Made by a program: the position numbers and the translations under genes. From a bacterium (GTDB lineage Bacteria; AUK180): a stretch of 19,909 bases of DNA. The stretch covers positions 1 through 19,909 of the forward strand of contig JAUXGM010000024.1 in assembly GCA_030622125.1 (NCBI GenBank), written 5' to 3'. This document shows positions 1 through 7,227 of this stretch, one piece after another. The notes beneath the pieces are model-generated. The model was not told where the DNA came from. It saw nothing but the letters and a program-made list of their open reading frames with translations, and searched no databases. The number at the start of each line of letters is the position of its first letter. Positions within the stretch are counted from its first letter, which is position 1.

Positions 1-1158
1 ATTTTAGATGACAACGAATATACCGTTACATCCGATGACATACAATTTAATCCCAATGATGCATTAAGTGAAGTTATCGTAAATATCCCTGAATTTAATA
101 ATGATCATCCATTTATTATAGAAAATTTTTATTTGCAAGAGATTGTCAATACATCACCGTTTACCATTAGTGAACCTGATACGACTCCGGTTAATTATGT
201 TTGGAGCGGATATACAGATTATTACAAAGATGTTTATTATGATAGATCGACAGATACATATTATTGGGAGAAAACAGATAATTGGGGCAATACTTATTAT
301 CAAGTTTCCGATGGTAGTGTGGTAAAATCACTTCCAACGGGATATGAAACAATTATTGAAATTTATGGTTATGGATATCCGGAATCAATAATTGATTATA
401 CCAAACCACAATTAACCGGTAGTACACAATATTTTTATTGGGTGAAAAAATATGATTTCCTCTCTCCTGCTCCGATAAATTCTAATGAAGTTGCCGTCTC
501 CACCAATCCCATTTGCCCTACCAACTTGGTTGCCGTTCATACAAATCAAACCGTTGAATTAACATGGAATGGAGTGCCTGATGATATATTCAGGTATTAT
601 ATTTATAAATGCAGCACAAGTGCAATTTTAGAAAGTCCTACACCATTAGAGGAGAACTATATAGAGAAAGTCGGTGGCATTACCGTTTCCGGAACTCCAA
701 CCGCCACTTATTCATTTACCGATAATTATGTAGACAATTATAATAACTACTATTATTTTATTACTGCATACAATCGCACCACGGATCTTGAAAGTTCGCG
801 ATCAAACATTGCTTCTGTTAGAATTAATTTTGATTATGAGTCTGACCTAAAAAAGGCACATAATGTTCCAAATCCAATAATATTCGGAACAAAAGATGCC
901 GAAAAAGAAAACAACAATATTGTTTTTGTCGGACTGACAGAGGAAGCTGATATTTATATCTATACATTAAGGGGCAATCTTGTAAAAAAGATAACCCATA
1001 ATGCTTCAAGTCCTACGGCTTACGGTACCGGCGGCGAAAAATGGGATCTAACCAATGAATCGGGAAATCCTGTTGCAACAGGATTATATTTTTATGTAAT
1101 AAAAAATCCTAAAAATTCAGATGATATAAAAAAAGGCAAACTTGCCATAGTAAGATAA
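1..1158 (+). CDS. Secreted fibronectin-III protein with C-terminal T9SS-type sorting domain (5' partial)
   Basis: Frame 1 is open from base 1, so the gene enters from outside the window; the first possible internal start is a TTG at 133 with no Shine-Dalgarno sequence and is not a credible gene start. About 385 codons are visible. The middle is a Tyr/Asp/Asn-rich beta-type segment. It is followed by a fibronectin-III-like domain (about 507-825: CPTNLVAV, VELTWNG, RYYIYK, YFITAYN). The last ~100 residues are a FlgD-like/T9SS type A sorting domain, with VPNPIIFG, IYIYTLRGNLVKKI, WDLTNESGNPVATGLYFY and a final KGKLAIVR. In known T9SS organisms such a tail directs export and is removed or anchored at the surface. 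The precise role cannot be told because the N-terminus is missing. The PorV/PorQ-like gene begins 10 bp downstream, which fits joint expression of a T9SS substrate and an outer-membrane partner. Confidence 0.8.
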   Translation: MLDDNEYTVTSDDIQFNPNDALSEVIVNIPEFNNDHPFIIENFYLQEIVNTSPFTISEPDTTPVNYVWSGYTDYYKDVYYDRSTDTYYWEKTDNWGNTYYQVSDGSVVKSLPTGYETIIEIYGYGYPESIIDYTKPQLTGSTQYFYWVKKYDFLSPAPINSNEVAVSTNPICPTNLVAVHTNQTVELTWNGVPDDIFRYYIYKCSTSAILESPTPLEENYIEKVGGITVSGTPTATYSFTDNYVDNYNNYYYFITAYNRTTDLESSRSNIASVRINFDYESDLKKAHNVPNPIIFGTKDAEKENNNIVFVGLTEEADIYIYTLRGNLVKKITHNASSPTAYGTGGEKWDLTNESGNPVATGLYFYVIKNPKNSDDIKKGKLAIVR

Positions 1159-1168
1159 GGAGTTGACA

Positions 1169-2116
1169 ATGAAAAAGATCGGAATAATTATTTTTATTTT
1201 AGTAGCAATAATTGGCGTTTTCCCGTCCTCAAACGGTGAGATCTCAGGAGAATTTCTAACCCTTCCCATAGGTCCGAAAGCTTACGCACTTGGGAATGCA
1301 ATGGTCACAGCGAACAATGACCCGCTTTCAATATTTTATAATGCTGCTAATATAACATCATTTCCCAAGGTTGGTATTGCCGTAGGTCATTCAAATTATT
1401 TTATCGGAACCAAGATAGAATATTTTGCTTTCTGTATTCCATTTACCGCTACGGATTATTTTGGTTTGGGGGTGAATGCTTTCTATACGGATCCTATTGA
1501 TGTTTATACATGGGATGATCCGATGAAATCAAATGATCAGTTTGATGTCAGTTATAATAATCTCCTTATCAGTTATGGAAAAAAATTAAATAAAAATTTT
1601 TCATTTGGTTTGGCATACAAATTTTATAAGGAAGAAATAGTAAATATTAAATCTAATACCGGACTGGTCGATTTCGGACTGAAATACGATTTTCAAAAAG
1701 GTTCTTTCGGTTTTTCAATAAGAAATCTTGGTAACAGTTTATATTTTGACCGCAAAACCGAGACTGATTATGAGATTGAAACTGAAAAAATACCGACAGG
1801 TATACTAATAGGAGGGAATTATAATGTAAATAAATCTTTAAACCTTAAATTACAATCTGAATTTATTGCAAAGCATCCCACCGCTTTTTCTGTCGGACTT
1901 GAATATACATTATTTGATATCTTACCGTTAAGGATCGGTTATACAAATGTAGATGAATCCGGACTTGGCTTCGGTTTCGGACTAAGGCACACTTTTACCA
2001 AGATGTCGGGTAAAACAAAAGTAAATGTAGTAACCTTAGAATTTGATTATTCTTATGCTGTTTCGAGTAATATCGAGGATACACATCATTTGGGTATGAG
2101 TTTGGTATTTGAATAA
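1169..2116 (+). CDS. PorV/PorQ-family outer-membrane beta-barrel protein
   Basis: The protein has 315 residues. The start is the ATG at 1169 (MKKIGIIIF), because AAGGAG at 1157-1162 lies 6 bases upstream; a TTG two codons earlier is not needed. A hydrophobic signal peptide covers about residues 1-22. The mature N-terminus carries the family hallmark: FLTLPIGPKAYALGNAMVT followed by NDPLSIFYNAANI. The rest is alternating beta strands with aromatic girdle residues (YGKKLNKNFSFGLAYKFYKE, SLNLKLQSEF, FGLRHTF), as expected for an outer-membrane barrel ending in LGMSLVFE. PorV shuttles T9SS cargo from the translocon to the attachment complex, while PorQ and related proteins have similar folds; the sequence does not tell which. 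It lies between a T9SS-tail protein and gapA, 27 bp from the latter. Confidence 0.8.
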   Translation: MKKIGIIIFILVAIIGVFPSSNGEISGEFLTLPIGPKAYALGNAMVTANNDPLSIFYNAANITSFPKVGIAVGHSNYFIGTKIEYFAFCIPFTATDYFGLGVNAFYTDPIDVYTWDDPMKSNDQFDVSYNNLLISYGKKLNKNFSFGLAYKFYKEEIVNIKSNTGLVDFGLKYDFQKGSFGFSIRNLGNSLYFDRKTETDYEIETEKIPTGILIGGNYNVNKSLNLKLQSEFIAKHPTAFSVGLEYTLFDILPLRIGYTNVDESGLGFGFGLRHTFTKMSGKTKVNVVTLEFDYSYAVSSNIEDTHHLGMSLVFE

Positions 2117-2119
2117 TGA

Positions 2120-3157
<1,038 letters not shown>

Positions 3158-3163
3158 TTACCA

Positions 3164-4348
3164 ATGAATACCATTAAAACTCTTTCACTAAAATCGGAAA
3201 GTAGAGTTTTATTAAGGGTTGATTTTAATGTTCCATTAAAAGACGGTAAGATCACTGATACCAGAAGAATCGACGCTGCACTCCCGACCATAAATTACCT
3301 TTTGAAAAAGAAATGTAGGGTGATTGTATTGTCACATCTTGGAAGGCCAAAAGGAATCGGCTTTGAACCCGATTTTTCATTACTTCCGATCTTTGAAAAA
3401 TTACAAGATTACCTTGGTAAAAGTAGAGTAAAATATGCCGATGATGTTATTGGTGAAAAGGTGGCGAAAACGGTTAATGAACTTCAAAGCGGGGAACTAC
3501 TACTGCTTGAAAATCTTAGATTTTATAAGGAAGAAAAAAGTAATGATTTGGATTTTGCAAAAAAACTTGCAAGTTATGGTGAATATTATATCAACAACGC
3601 CTTTGGTGTAATGCATAGGAAGCATTCTTCCGTTTATAATTTGCCTTTACTTTTTCCTGTTCCTAATAAATGCTGTGGATATCTTGTAGAAAAAGAACTA
3701 CTCTTTTTAGTAGATAAATTAAAAGAACCCGACAAACCTTATGCAATTATTATTGGTGGTGCAAAGATCGCAGATAAGATCGATCTTATTAAAAATATGC
3801 TTCCGAAAGCTGATAATATATTAATTGGTGGTGGCATGGTATTTACATTTTTGAAGGCAATAGGAAATAATATTGGAAGGTCCTTGTTGGAAAAAGACAA
3901 GATAGATATTGCTAATGAAATTCTTAATAGAGGAAAAGAAAAAATTATTCTTCCTAATGATATTGTGGTTGTTGATGATATTACTAATCCGACTTATATT
4001 CTAACGAAATTTCTTGATCAGATCGATGAAAAGGATATAGGCGTTGATATTGGAAAGGAAACGATTAATAAGTTCTCAGAAATAGTATCACATTCTAAAA
4101 CCATTATTTTTAATGGTCCGATGGGAATATTTGAGGATGAGAGGTATGAACGGGGTACAAAAAAGATCATTGAGGCTATGACAAAGGTTAAGGGAACAAC
4201 GATTGTTGGCGGAGGTGATTCGGCAGCAGCAGTTAAAAAATTTAAAATGGAAAATAAAATAAATCATATATCAACCGGTGGTGGTGCTTCTTTAGAATTG
4301 TTATCTGGAAATAACCTACCGGGAATTTGTGCATTGGAGGAAAAATGA
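3164..4348 (+). CDS. pgk: Phosphoglycerate kinase
   Basis: The product has 394 residues, normal for bacterial PGK, which transfers phosphate from 1,3-bisphosphoglycerate to ADP. Visible signatures are LLRVDFNVPL near the N-terminus, VIVLSHLGRPKG (3-phosphoglycerate site), LLLENLRF, GGAKIADKIDL, FNGPMGIFEDE, GGGDSAAAVKKF (nucleotide site) and STGGGASLELL at the C-terminus. The ATG at 3164 has no clear Shine-Dalgarno sequence and follows the gapA stop by 6 bases, so translational coupling is likely. The TGA stop at 4346-4348 overlaps the ATG of tpiA as ATGA. Confidence 0.97.
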   Translation: MNTIKTLSLKSESRVLLRVDFNVPLKDGKITDTRRIDAALPTINYLLKKKCRVIVLSHLGRPKGIGFEPDFSLLPIFEKLQDYLGKSRVKYADDVIGEKVAKTVNELQSGELLLLENLRFYKEEKSNDLDFAKKLASYGEYYINNAFGVMHRKHSSVYNLPLLFPVPNKCCGYLVEKELLFLVDKLKEPDKPYAIIIGGAKIADKIDLIKNMLPKADNILIGGGMVFTFLKAIGNNIGRSLLEKDKIDIANEILNRGKEKIILPNDIVVVDDITNPTYILTKFLDQIDEKDIGVDIGKETINKFSEIVSHSKTIIFNGPMGIFEDERYERGTKKIIEAMTKVKGTTIVGGGDSAAAVKKFKMENKINHISTGGGASLELLSGNNLPGICALEEK

Positions 4349-5088
4349 GAGAAAGAATCGTTGCGGGAAATTGGAAAATGAATCTGAATAAACTTTCAAT
4401 TAAAAATTTTATAAATGATTTTCCATCTTTGGTTGCAGACATTAAAGAGGTGAAAAATATCATATTTCCACCTTATGTTTATTTATATCTCTTTCAGGAA
4501 CAGGATGAAATTCATTATGGTGGACAGAATATCTACTATGAGGAAAATGGTGCGTTCACATCTGAGATCTCCTCGGGAATGCTTAGGGACATGGGATGTA
4601 AATATGTGATTGTCGGGCATTCGGAAAGAAGACATATCTTTGGTGAAAAGAATGACCTTCTAAACAAAAAATTGCAAAGTGCATTAGATAATAATCTTAT
4701 TCCTGTATTTTGTATCGGTGAAACATTGAAGGAACGAAAAGCCAATCGGCAATTTAATGTATTGGAAACACAATTAAAAGAAGGTTTAAACGGAATAAAG
4801 AATATTGAGAAGATCATTTTTGCTTATGAACCGGTTTGGGCAATAGGTACAGGAGAAACAGCTACACCTGAAATTGCAGAAGGGGCGCACAAATTTATTA
4901 GGGAAGAACTAAATAAATTATTTTCTAATGCAGGAGAAAATATTACGATACTATATGGTGGAAGTGTAAAACCCCAAAATACCGGATCATTAATAAAAAT
5001 GAAGAATATAGATGGATTTCTTGTCGGCGGCGCGAGTTTACAGCCTGAGTCGTTTTCAGAAATTACCAGATTATCGAGAGAGGATTAA
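4345..5088 (+). CDS. tpiA: Triosephosphate isomerase
   Basis: The product has 247 residues and interconverts dihydroxyacetone phosphate and glyceraldehyde-3-phosphate. I chose the ATG at 4345 because GGAGG (4336-4340) lies 4 bases upstream and the protein then begins MRERIVAGNWKMN, the family's usual start; an in-frame TTG at 4327 is inside pgk. Catalytic residues are present: K11 in GNWKMN, H92 in VIVGHSERR and E162 in AYEPVWAIGTG. The phosphate-binding loop (YGGSVKPQN, LVGGASL) is intact. The ATGA overlap with pgk indicates coupled translation. Confidence 0.97.
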   Translation: MRERIVAGNWKMNLNKLSIKNFINDFPSLVADIKEVKNIIFPPYVYLYLFQEQDEIHYGGQNIYYEENGAFTSEISSGMLRDMGCKYVIVGHSERRHIFGEKNDLLNKKLQSALDNNLIPVFCIGETLKERKANRQFNVLETQLKEGLNGIKNIEKIIFAYEPVWAIGTGETATPEIAEGAHKFIREELNKLFSNAGENITILYGGSVKPQNTGSLIKMKNIDGFLVGGASLQPESFSEITRLSRED

Positions 5089-5090
5089 AA

Positions 5091-5459
5091 ATGAATAGTA
5101 TACTATTGACAATTTATGTTTTAGTTTGTATAATTTTAATTATTGCAATTCTTTTACAGAGTGGAAAAGGTGGTTCAATGTCCAGCTTATTTGGCGGCGG
5201 TGGCGGTGATCAATTCTTTGGTGCCACAGGTGCATTTAAGTTTTTAAATAAATTGACCACAATATTAGCAATATTATTTTTTGTTCTTTCAATAATACTT
5301 GCAAGCACTACGAGAGGACAGTCAACAGCAAGTTCGGTTATGAAAGGAACAAGCAAAAAACCGGCTGCGGAAAAACAGGCGGCTGATTCCTCCGGCGTAT
5401 CCCAAGACACGATGCCGAAACCGAATACTGCTTCCATCCCAATGAAGACTGATGAGTGA
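5091..5459 (+). CDS. secG: Preprotein translocase subunit SecG
   Basis: This 122-residue inner-membrane protein is an accessory subunit of the SecYEG translocon. It has two transmembrane helices (about residues 3-21 and 55-76) separated by the conserved loop LLQSGKGGSMSSLFGGGGGDQFFGATG, the best SecG signature. A polar, low-complexity tail of about 45 residues follows (SSVMKGTSKKPAAEKQ, later TMPKPNTASIPMKTDE). It starts 2 bp after tpiA; the tpiA-secG-tRNA-Leu order is common in bacteria. The TGA stop lies inside a short GAGYGARC-type tandem repeat, so the last codons may have been altered by that repeat. Confidence 0.95.
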   Translation: MNSILLTIYVLVCIILIIAILLQSGKGGSMSSLFGGGGGDQFFGATGAFKFLNKLTTILAILFFVLSIILASTTRGQSTASSVMKGTSKKPAAEKQAADSSGVSQDTMPKPNTASIPMKTDE

Positions 5460-5479
5460 ACGAGCGAAGCGAGTGAGCG
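5454..5479 (+). repeat. Short GAGYGARC tandem repeat spanning the secG stop codon
   Basis: Three degenerate units follow each other: GAGTGAAC (5454-5461), GAGCGAAGC (5462-5470) and GAGTGAGC (5471-5478), then GAATAC. The first unit supplies the secG TGA stop at 5457-5459. The strand is purine-rich and does not fold on itself, so this is not a terminator hairpin. Confidence 0.6.
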
Positions 5480-5508
5480 AATACGAAATGATCTTTTTTT
5501 TATTAAAT

Positions 5509-5595
<87 letters not shown>

Positions 5596-5606
5596 TTGTA
5601 AAAAAA

Positions 5607-5641
5607 AGGTCCAAAGTCCAAGGTCAAAAGTCGAAAGTCTA
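5607..5641 (+). repeat. Heptamer tandem array, 5 x RGTCNAA
   Basis: Five contiguous 7-base units of consensus RGTCNAA start at 5607, 5614, 5621, 5628 and 5635. The array begins 12 bases after the tRNA 3' end. It is followed one base later by an 8-base array of different sequence. Confidence 0.8.
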
Positions 5642-5642
5642 A

Positions 5643-5682
5643 AATAAGAAAATAAGGGAATAAGGCAATAAGGAAATAAGTA
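5643..5682 (+). repeat. Octamer tandem array, 5 x AATAAGNN
   Basis: Five contiguous 8-base units start at 5643, 5651, 5659, 5667 and 5675. The first six bases (AATAAG) are constant and the last two vary (AA, GG, GC, GA, TA). The array has no spacer structure, so it is not CRISPR. Confidence 0.8.
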
Positions 5683-5715
5683 AAACAATATTAAATTCAG
5701 AAAAACCATAAAAGA

Positions 5716-5761
5716 GGGACATTACCTCAACTTTCTGATTTTTAAAGTTGAGGTGTGTCCC
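5716..5761. repeat. REP-like hairpin, GGGACA...TGTCCC
   Basis: GGGACA (5716-5721) pairs with TGTCCC (5756-5761) and ACCTCAACTTT (5724-5734) with AAAGTTGAGGT (5744-5754). This gives 17 base pairs with a TT/G internal loop and a 9-base terminal loop. There is no following T run and no gene directly upstream, so terminator function is unlikely. The shape resembles the target hairpins of REP-associated Y1 tyrosine transposases; that assignment is inference. Confidence 0.65.
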
Positions 5762-5837
5762 GGATTCTTCCTTAAATAACGATAAACCACCCGAGAACAA
5801 TATAGACAAAGGAAATAGGTTCAAAGGTGACGAAGTC

Positions 5838-5864
5838 ATTATGAGGGGTTTACCCCGTAATAAT
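5838..5864. repeat. Small palindrome around GGGGTTTACCCC
   Basis: GGGG (5845-5848) faces CCCC (5853-5856) across a four-base TTTA loop. The flanks ATTAT and ATAATA-type sequence can extend the pairing imperfectly. It lies between the long-range GGTGAC/GTCACC pair at 5826 and 5895. Confidence 0.4.
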
Positions 5865-5934
5865 CTCAAGTTTAAACTCAAAGTTCCAATTTTTGTCACC
5901 GAAAACAAAAAAAACAACAGAATCGGCAGCAGGT

Positions 5935-5972
5935 GGGGCACCCCTTTTCGCAAAGCGAAAAAGAGTGTCCCC
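5935..5972. repeat. REP-like hairpin, GGGGCAC...GTGTCCCC
   Basis: TTTTCGC (5945-5951) pairs with GCGAAAA (5955-5961) across an AAA loop. GGGGCAC (5935-5941) pairs with GTGTCCCC (5965-5972) with one bulged T. The base of the stem shares the GTGTCCC end with the hairpin at 5716-5761, which suggests related elements with different inner stems. Confidence 0.55.
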
Positions 5973-5992
5973 TGTTATCAAGGAGATCCAGT

Positions 5993-6022
5993 TGCCTGTC
6001 TGCGTGCGGACACGTACAGGCA
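5993..6022. repeat. Palindrome TGCCTGT...ACAGGCA
   Basis: TGCCTGT (5993-5999) pairs with ACAGGCA (6016-6022) and CGTG (6003-6006) with CACG (6011-6014) across a CGGA loop. It is much richer in G+C than its surroundings. It is unrelated in sequence to the other hairpins in this intergenic region. Confidence 0.65.
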
Positions 6023-6057
6023 GGTAATCACCGAGAACAGAAAAACGAAGACATTAT

Positions 6058-6086
6058 TTGATTTTGATGCGGATATGTTGTAATAT
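6058..6086 (+). promoter_or_regulatory. Possible sigma70-type promoter for the DUF456 gene
   Basis: TTGATT (6058-6063) and TAATAT (6081-6086) are separated by 17 bases. Transcription would start near 6093, giving an almost leaderless mRNA for an ATG at 6096 or 6102, which has no clear Shine-Dalgarno sequence. In AT-rich DNA such matches arise often by chance, and FCB promoters may differ. Confidence 0.3.
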
Positions 6087-6095
6087 ATTAAAGTA

Positions 6096-6608
6096 ATGAA
6101 AATGTTGATTGCAAAGATACTTATTATTTTGTTATATCTATCTGGAATCATTTTGATCATTCCGGGACTTTCAGGATTATGGGTTATTGTTGGTACAAAT
6201 TTAGCAGTCAAACTTATTTTACCTGATATCTTCCCCTGGTGGTATGTTATTACAGGGATCATTCTTGCCATGCTCTCTGAGATTCTTGATTGGGTCTTTG
6301 GAATTGCAGGTGCAAAAAAAGCAAAAGCATCAAAATACAGTATTGTTCTATCCTTGCTTTTTTCTATTATTCTTGCGGTTCTCTTTACATCTATAATACC
6401 TGTAATAGGAAGTTTAATAGGTGTTTTTGTCGGCAGTTTTATCGGATGTTTTTTTGGAGAATTAGTTTTTTACAGGAAAACCCTTAAACATGCCGGAAAA
6501 GCGGGATTTGGAAGCATGCTTGGAAGAATATTTTCTGTGTTTGCCAAATTAGGATTTGGTCTGATCATTATTTCTTTTGGATTATATCAAGTTTTCTTTG
6601 CAAAATGA
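6096..6608 (+). CDS. DUF456 family integral membrane protein
   Basis: The 170-residue protein is almost entirely hydrophobic, with about four to five membrane segments. The first motif, LSGIILIIPGLSGLWVIVG, followed by a helix and a Gly-rich segment (GSLIGVFVGSFIGCFFGEL) and the basic loop YRKTLKHAGKAGFGSMLGR, matches my recollection of the DUF456 family, whose function is unknown. There are two in-frame ATGs (6096 and 6102) and no strong ribosome site, so the exact start is uncertain. The gene is isolated after the repeat-rich region. Its last 41 bases overlap the 3' end of the convergent acyltransferase gene. Confidence 0.75.
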   Translation: MKMLIAKILIILLYLSGIILIIPGLSGLWVIVGTNLAVKLILPDIFPWWYVITGIILAMLSEILDWVFGIAGAKKAKASKYSIVLSLLFSIILAVLFTSIIPVIGSLIGVFVGSFIGCFFGELVFYRKTLKHAGKAGFGSMLGRIFSVFAKLGFGLIIISFGLYQVFFAK

Positions 6609-7227
6609 TCTCCGCTTTTTTTTCTGTTTTTAAAAGGCATTTTCGGGCACAATCAACCATCTTTTTTATATTAGCGTTCTTATGAATATAGATTGGCTCA
6701 CCTACTGTTATTACGCCCCATGAATAGGGCTTCGGTATATTCATTTTATCCCATGAATTTAGTATCCATTTTTTTTCAAGTGCAGTTCCAACAGGAACGA
6801 GAGGCACACCTGTTCTTTTGGCTAAAAATATTGCTCCTTTCTTAAATGAAAATATGGGACCGACCGGACCATCCGGTGATATCGCTACGCTTTTACCTTT
6901 TTTTATGGTTTCAATTGCTTTTTGTAATGCATGAAACCCGCCAGCTGTTGATGATCCTCTTATAATTCCATAACCAAATTTTTTTAATGCAAGGATAATG
7001 AACTCTGCATCTTTGGAAAAACTTACCAGTGGATAAATTCCTTTATTTCTAAATTTATATAAGAAAATAGGAATATTATGATGCCAGAAAATAAAAATCA
7101 CCGGTTTATTATTTTTCAGTAAATTTCTTGTTTCATTATTAAAATAGAGTTTTGTGTGTGTTTTAAAGCAAAAAAAATGTTCCAAGAATATAATTAACTT
7201 AGGGAGTAATTGATCAATACATTTCAT
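6568..7227 (-). CDS. DUF374-type lysophospholipid acyltransferase family protein
   Basis: The 219-residue product resembles the DUF374 branch of the glycerolipid/lipid A acyltransferase superfamily. Visible motifs are VIFIFWHHN (residues 43-51, with the presumed catalytic His), IIRGSSTAGGFHAL (88-101), VAISPDGPVGP (114-124) and GAIFLAKRTGVPLVPVG (131-147). Members transfer acyl chains to lipid acceptors at the inner membrane; the acceptor here cannot be read from sequence. It is translationally coupled to glmS: its ATG overlaps the glmS TGA as ATGA (7224-7227). That pairing suggests a link with amino-sugar or lipid A supply, which is inference. Confidence 0.8.
   Translation of the reverse strand: MKCIDQLLPKLIIFLEHFFCFKTHTKLYFNNETRNLLKNNKPVIFIFWHHNIPIFLYKFRNKGIYPLVSFSKDAEFIILALKKFGYGIIRGSSTAGGFHALQKAIETIKKGKSVAISPDGPVGPIFSFKKGAIFLAKRTGVPLVPVGTALEKKWILNSWDKMNIPKPYSWGVITVGEPIYIHKNANIKKMVDCARKCLLKTEKKAEIILQRKLDIIQKK

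Larger units (their letters stand above)
5596..6095. other. Gene-poor, repeat-rich intergenic region
   Basis: There are 500 bases between the tRNA and the DUF456 gene. An open frame at 5748-6083 begins at a TTG inside a hairpin and reads through palindromes, so I do not call it a gene. The region holds two tandem arrays and four hairpin elements, listed separately. It also has three copies of the motif CACC(C)GARAACA (5788-5799, 5897-5907, 6029-6039), and GGTGAC (5826-5831) paired at a distance with GTCACC (5895-5900). It looks like an accumulation site for small mobile or amplifying repeats. Confidence 0.6.

Noticed and set aside
1163-1168. TTG start for the PorV/PorQ-like gene at 1163
   Set aside because: AAGGAG ends at 1162, immediately before it, so spacing fits only the ATG at 1169, which also gives a cleaner signal peptide.
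5494-5501. Terminator after secG (T run)
   Set aside because: The T run has no self-complementary stem upstream; the GAGYGARC repeat cannot fold on itself.
5607-5682. CRISPR array
   Set aside because: Units are 7-8 bases and contiguous, with no spacers and no cas genes nearby.
5748-6083. 111-codon open frame on the plus strand in the repeat-rich gap
   Set aside because: It begins at a TTG inside a hairpin, has no ribosome site, and its sequence is a translation of palindromes and tandem-like motifs.
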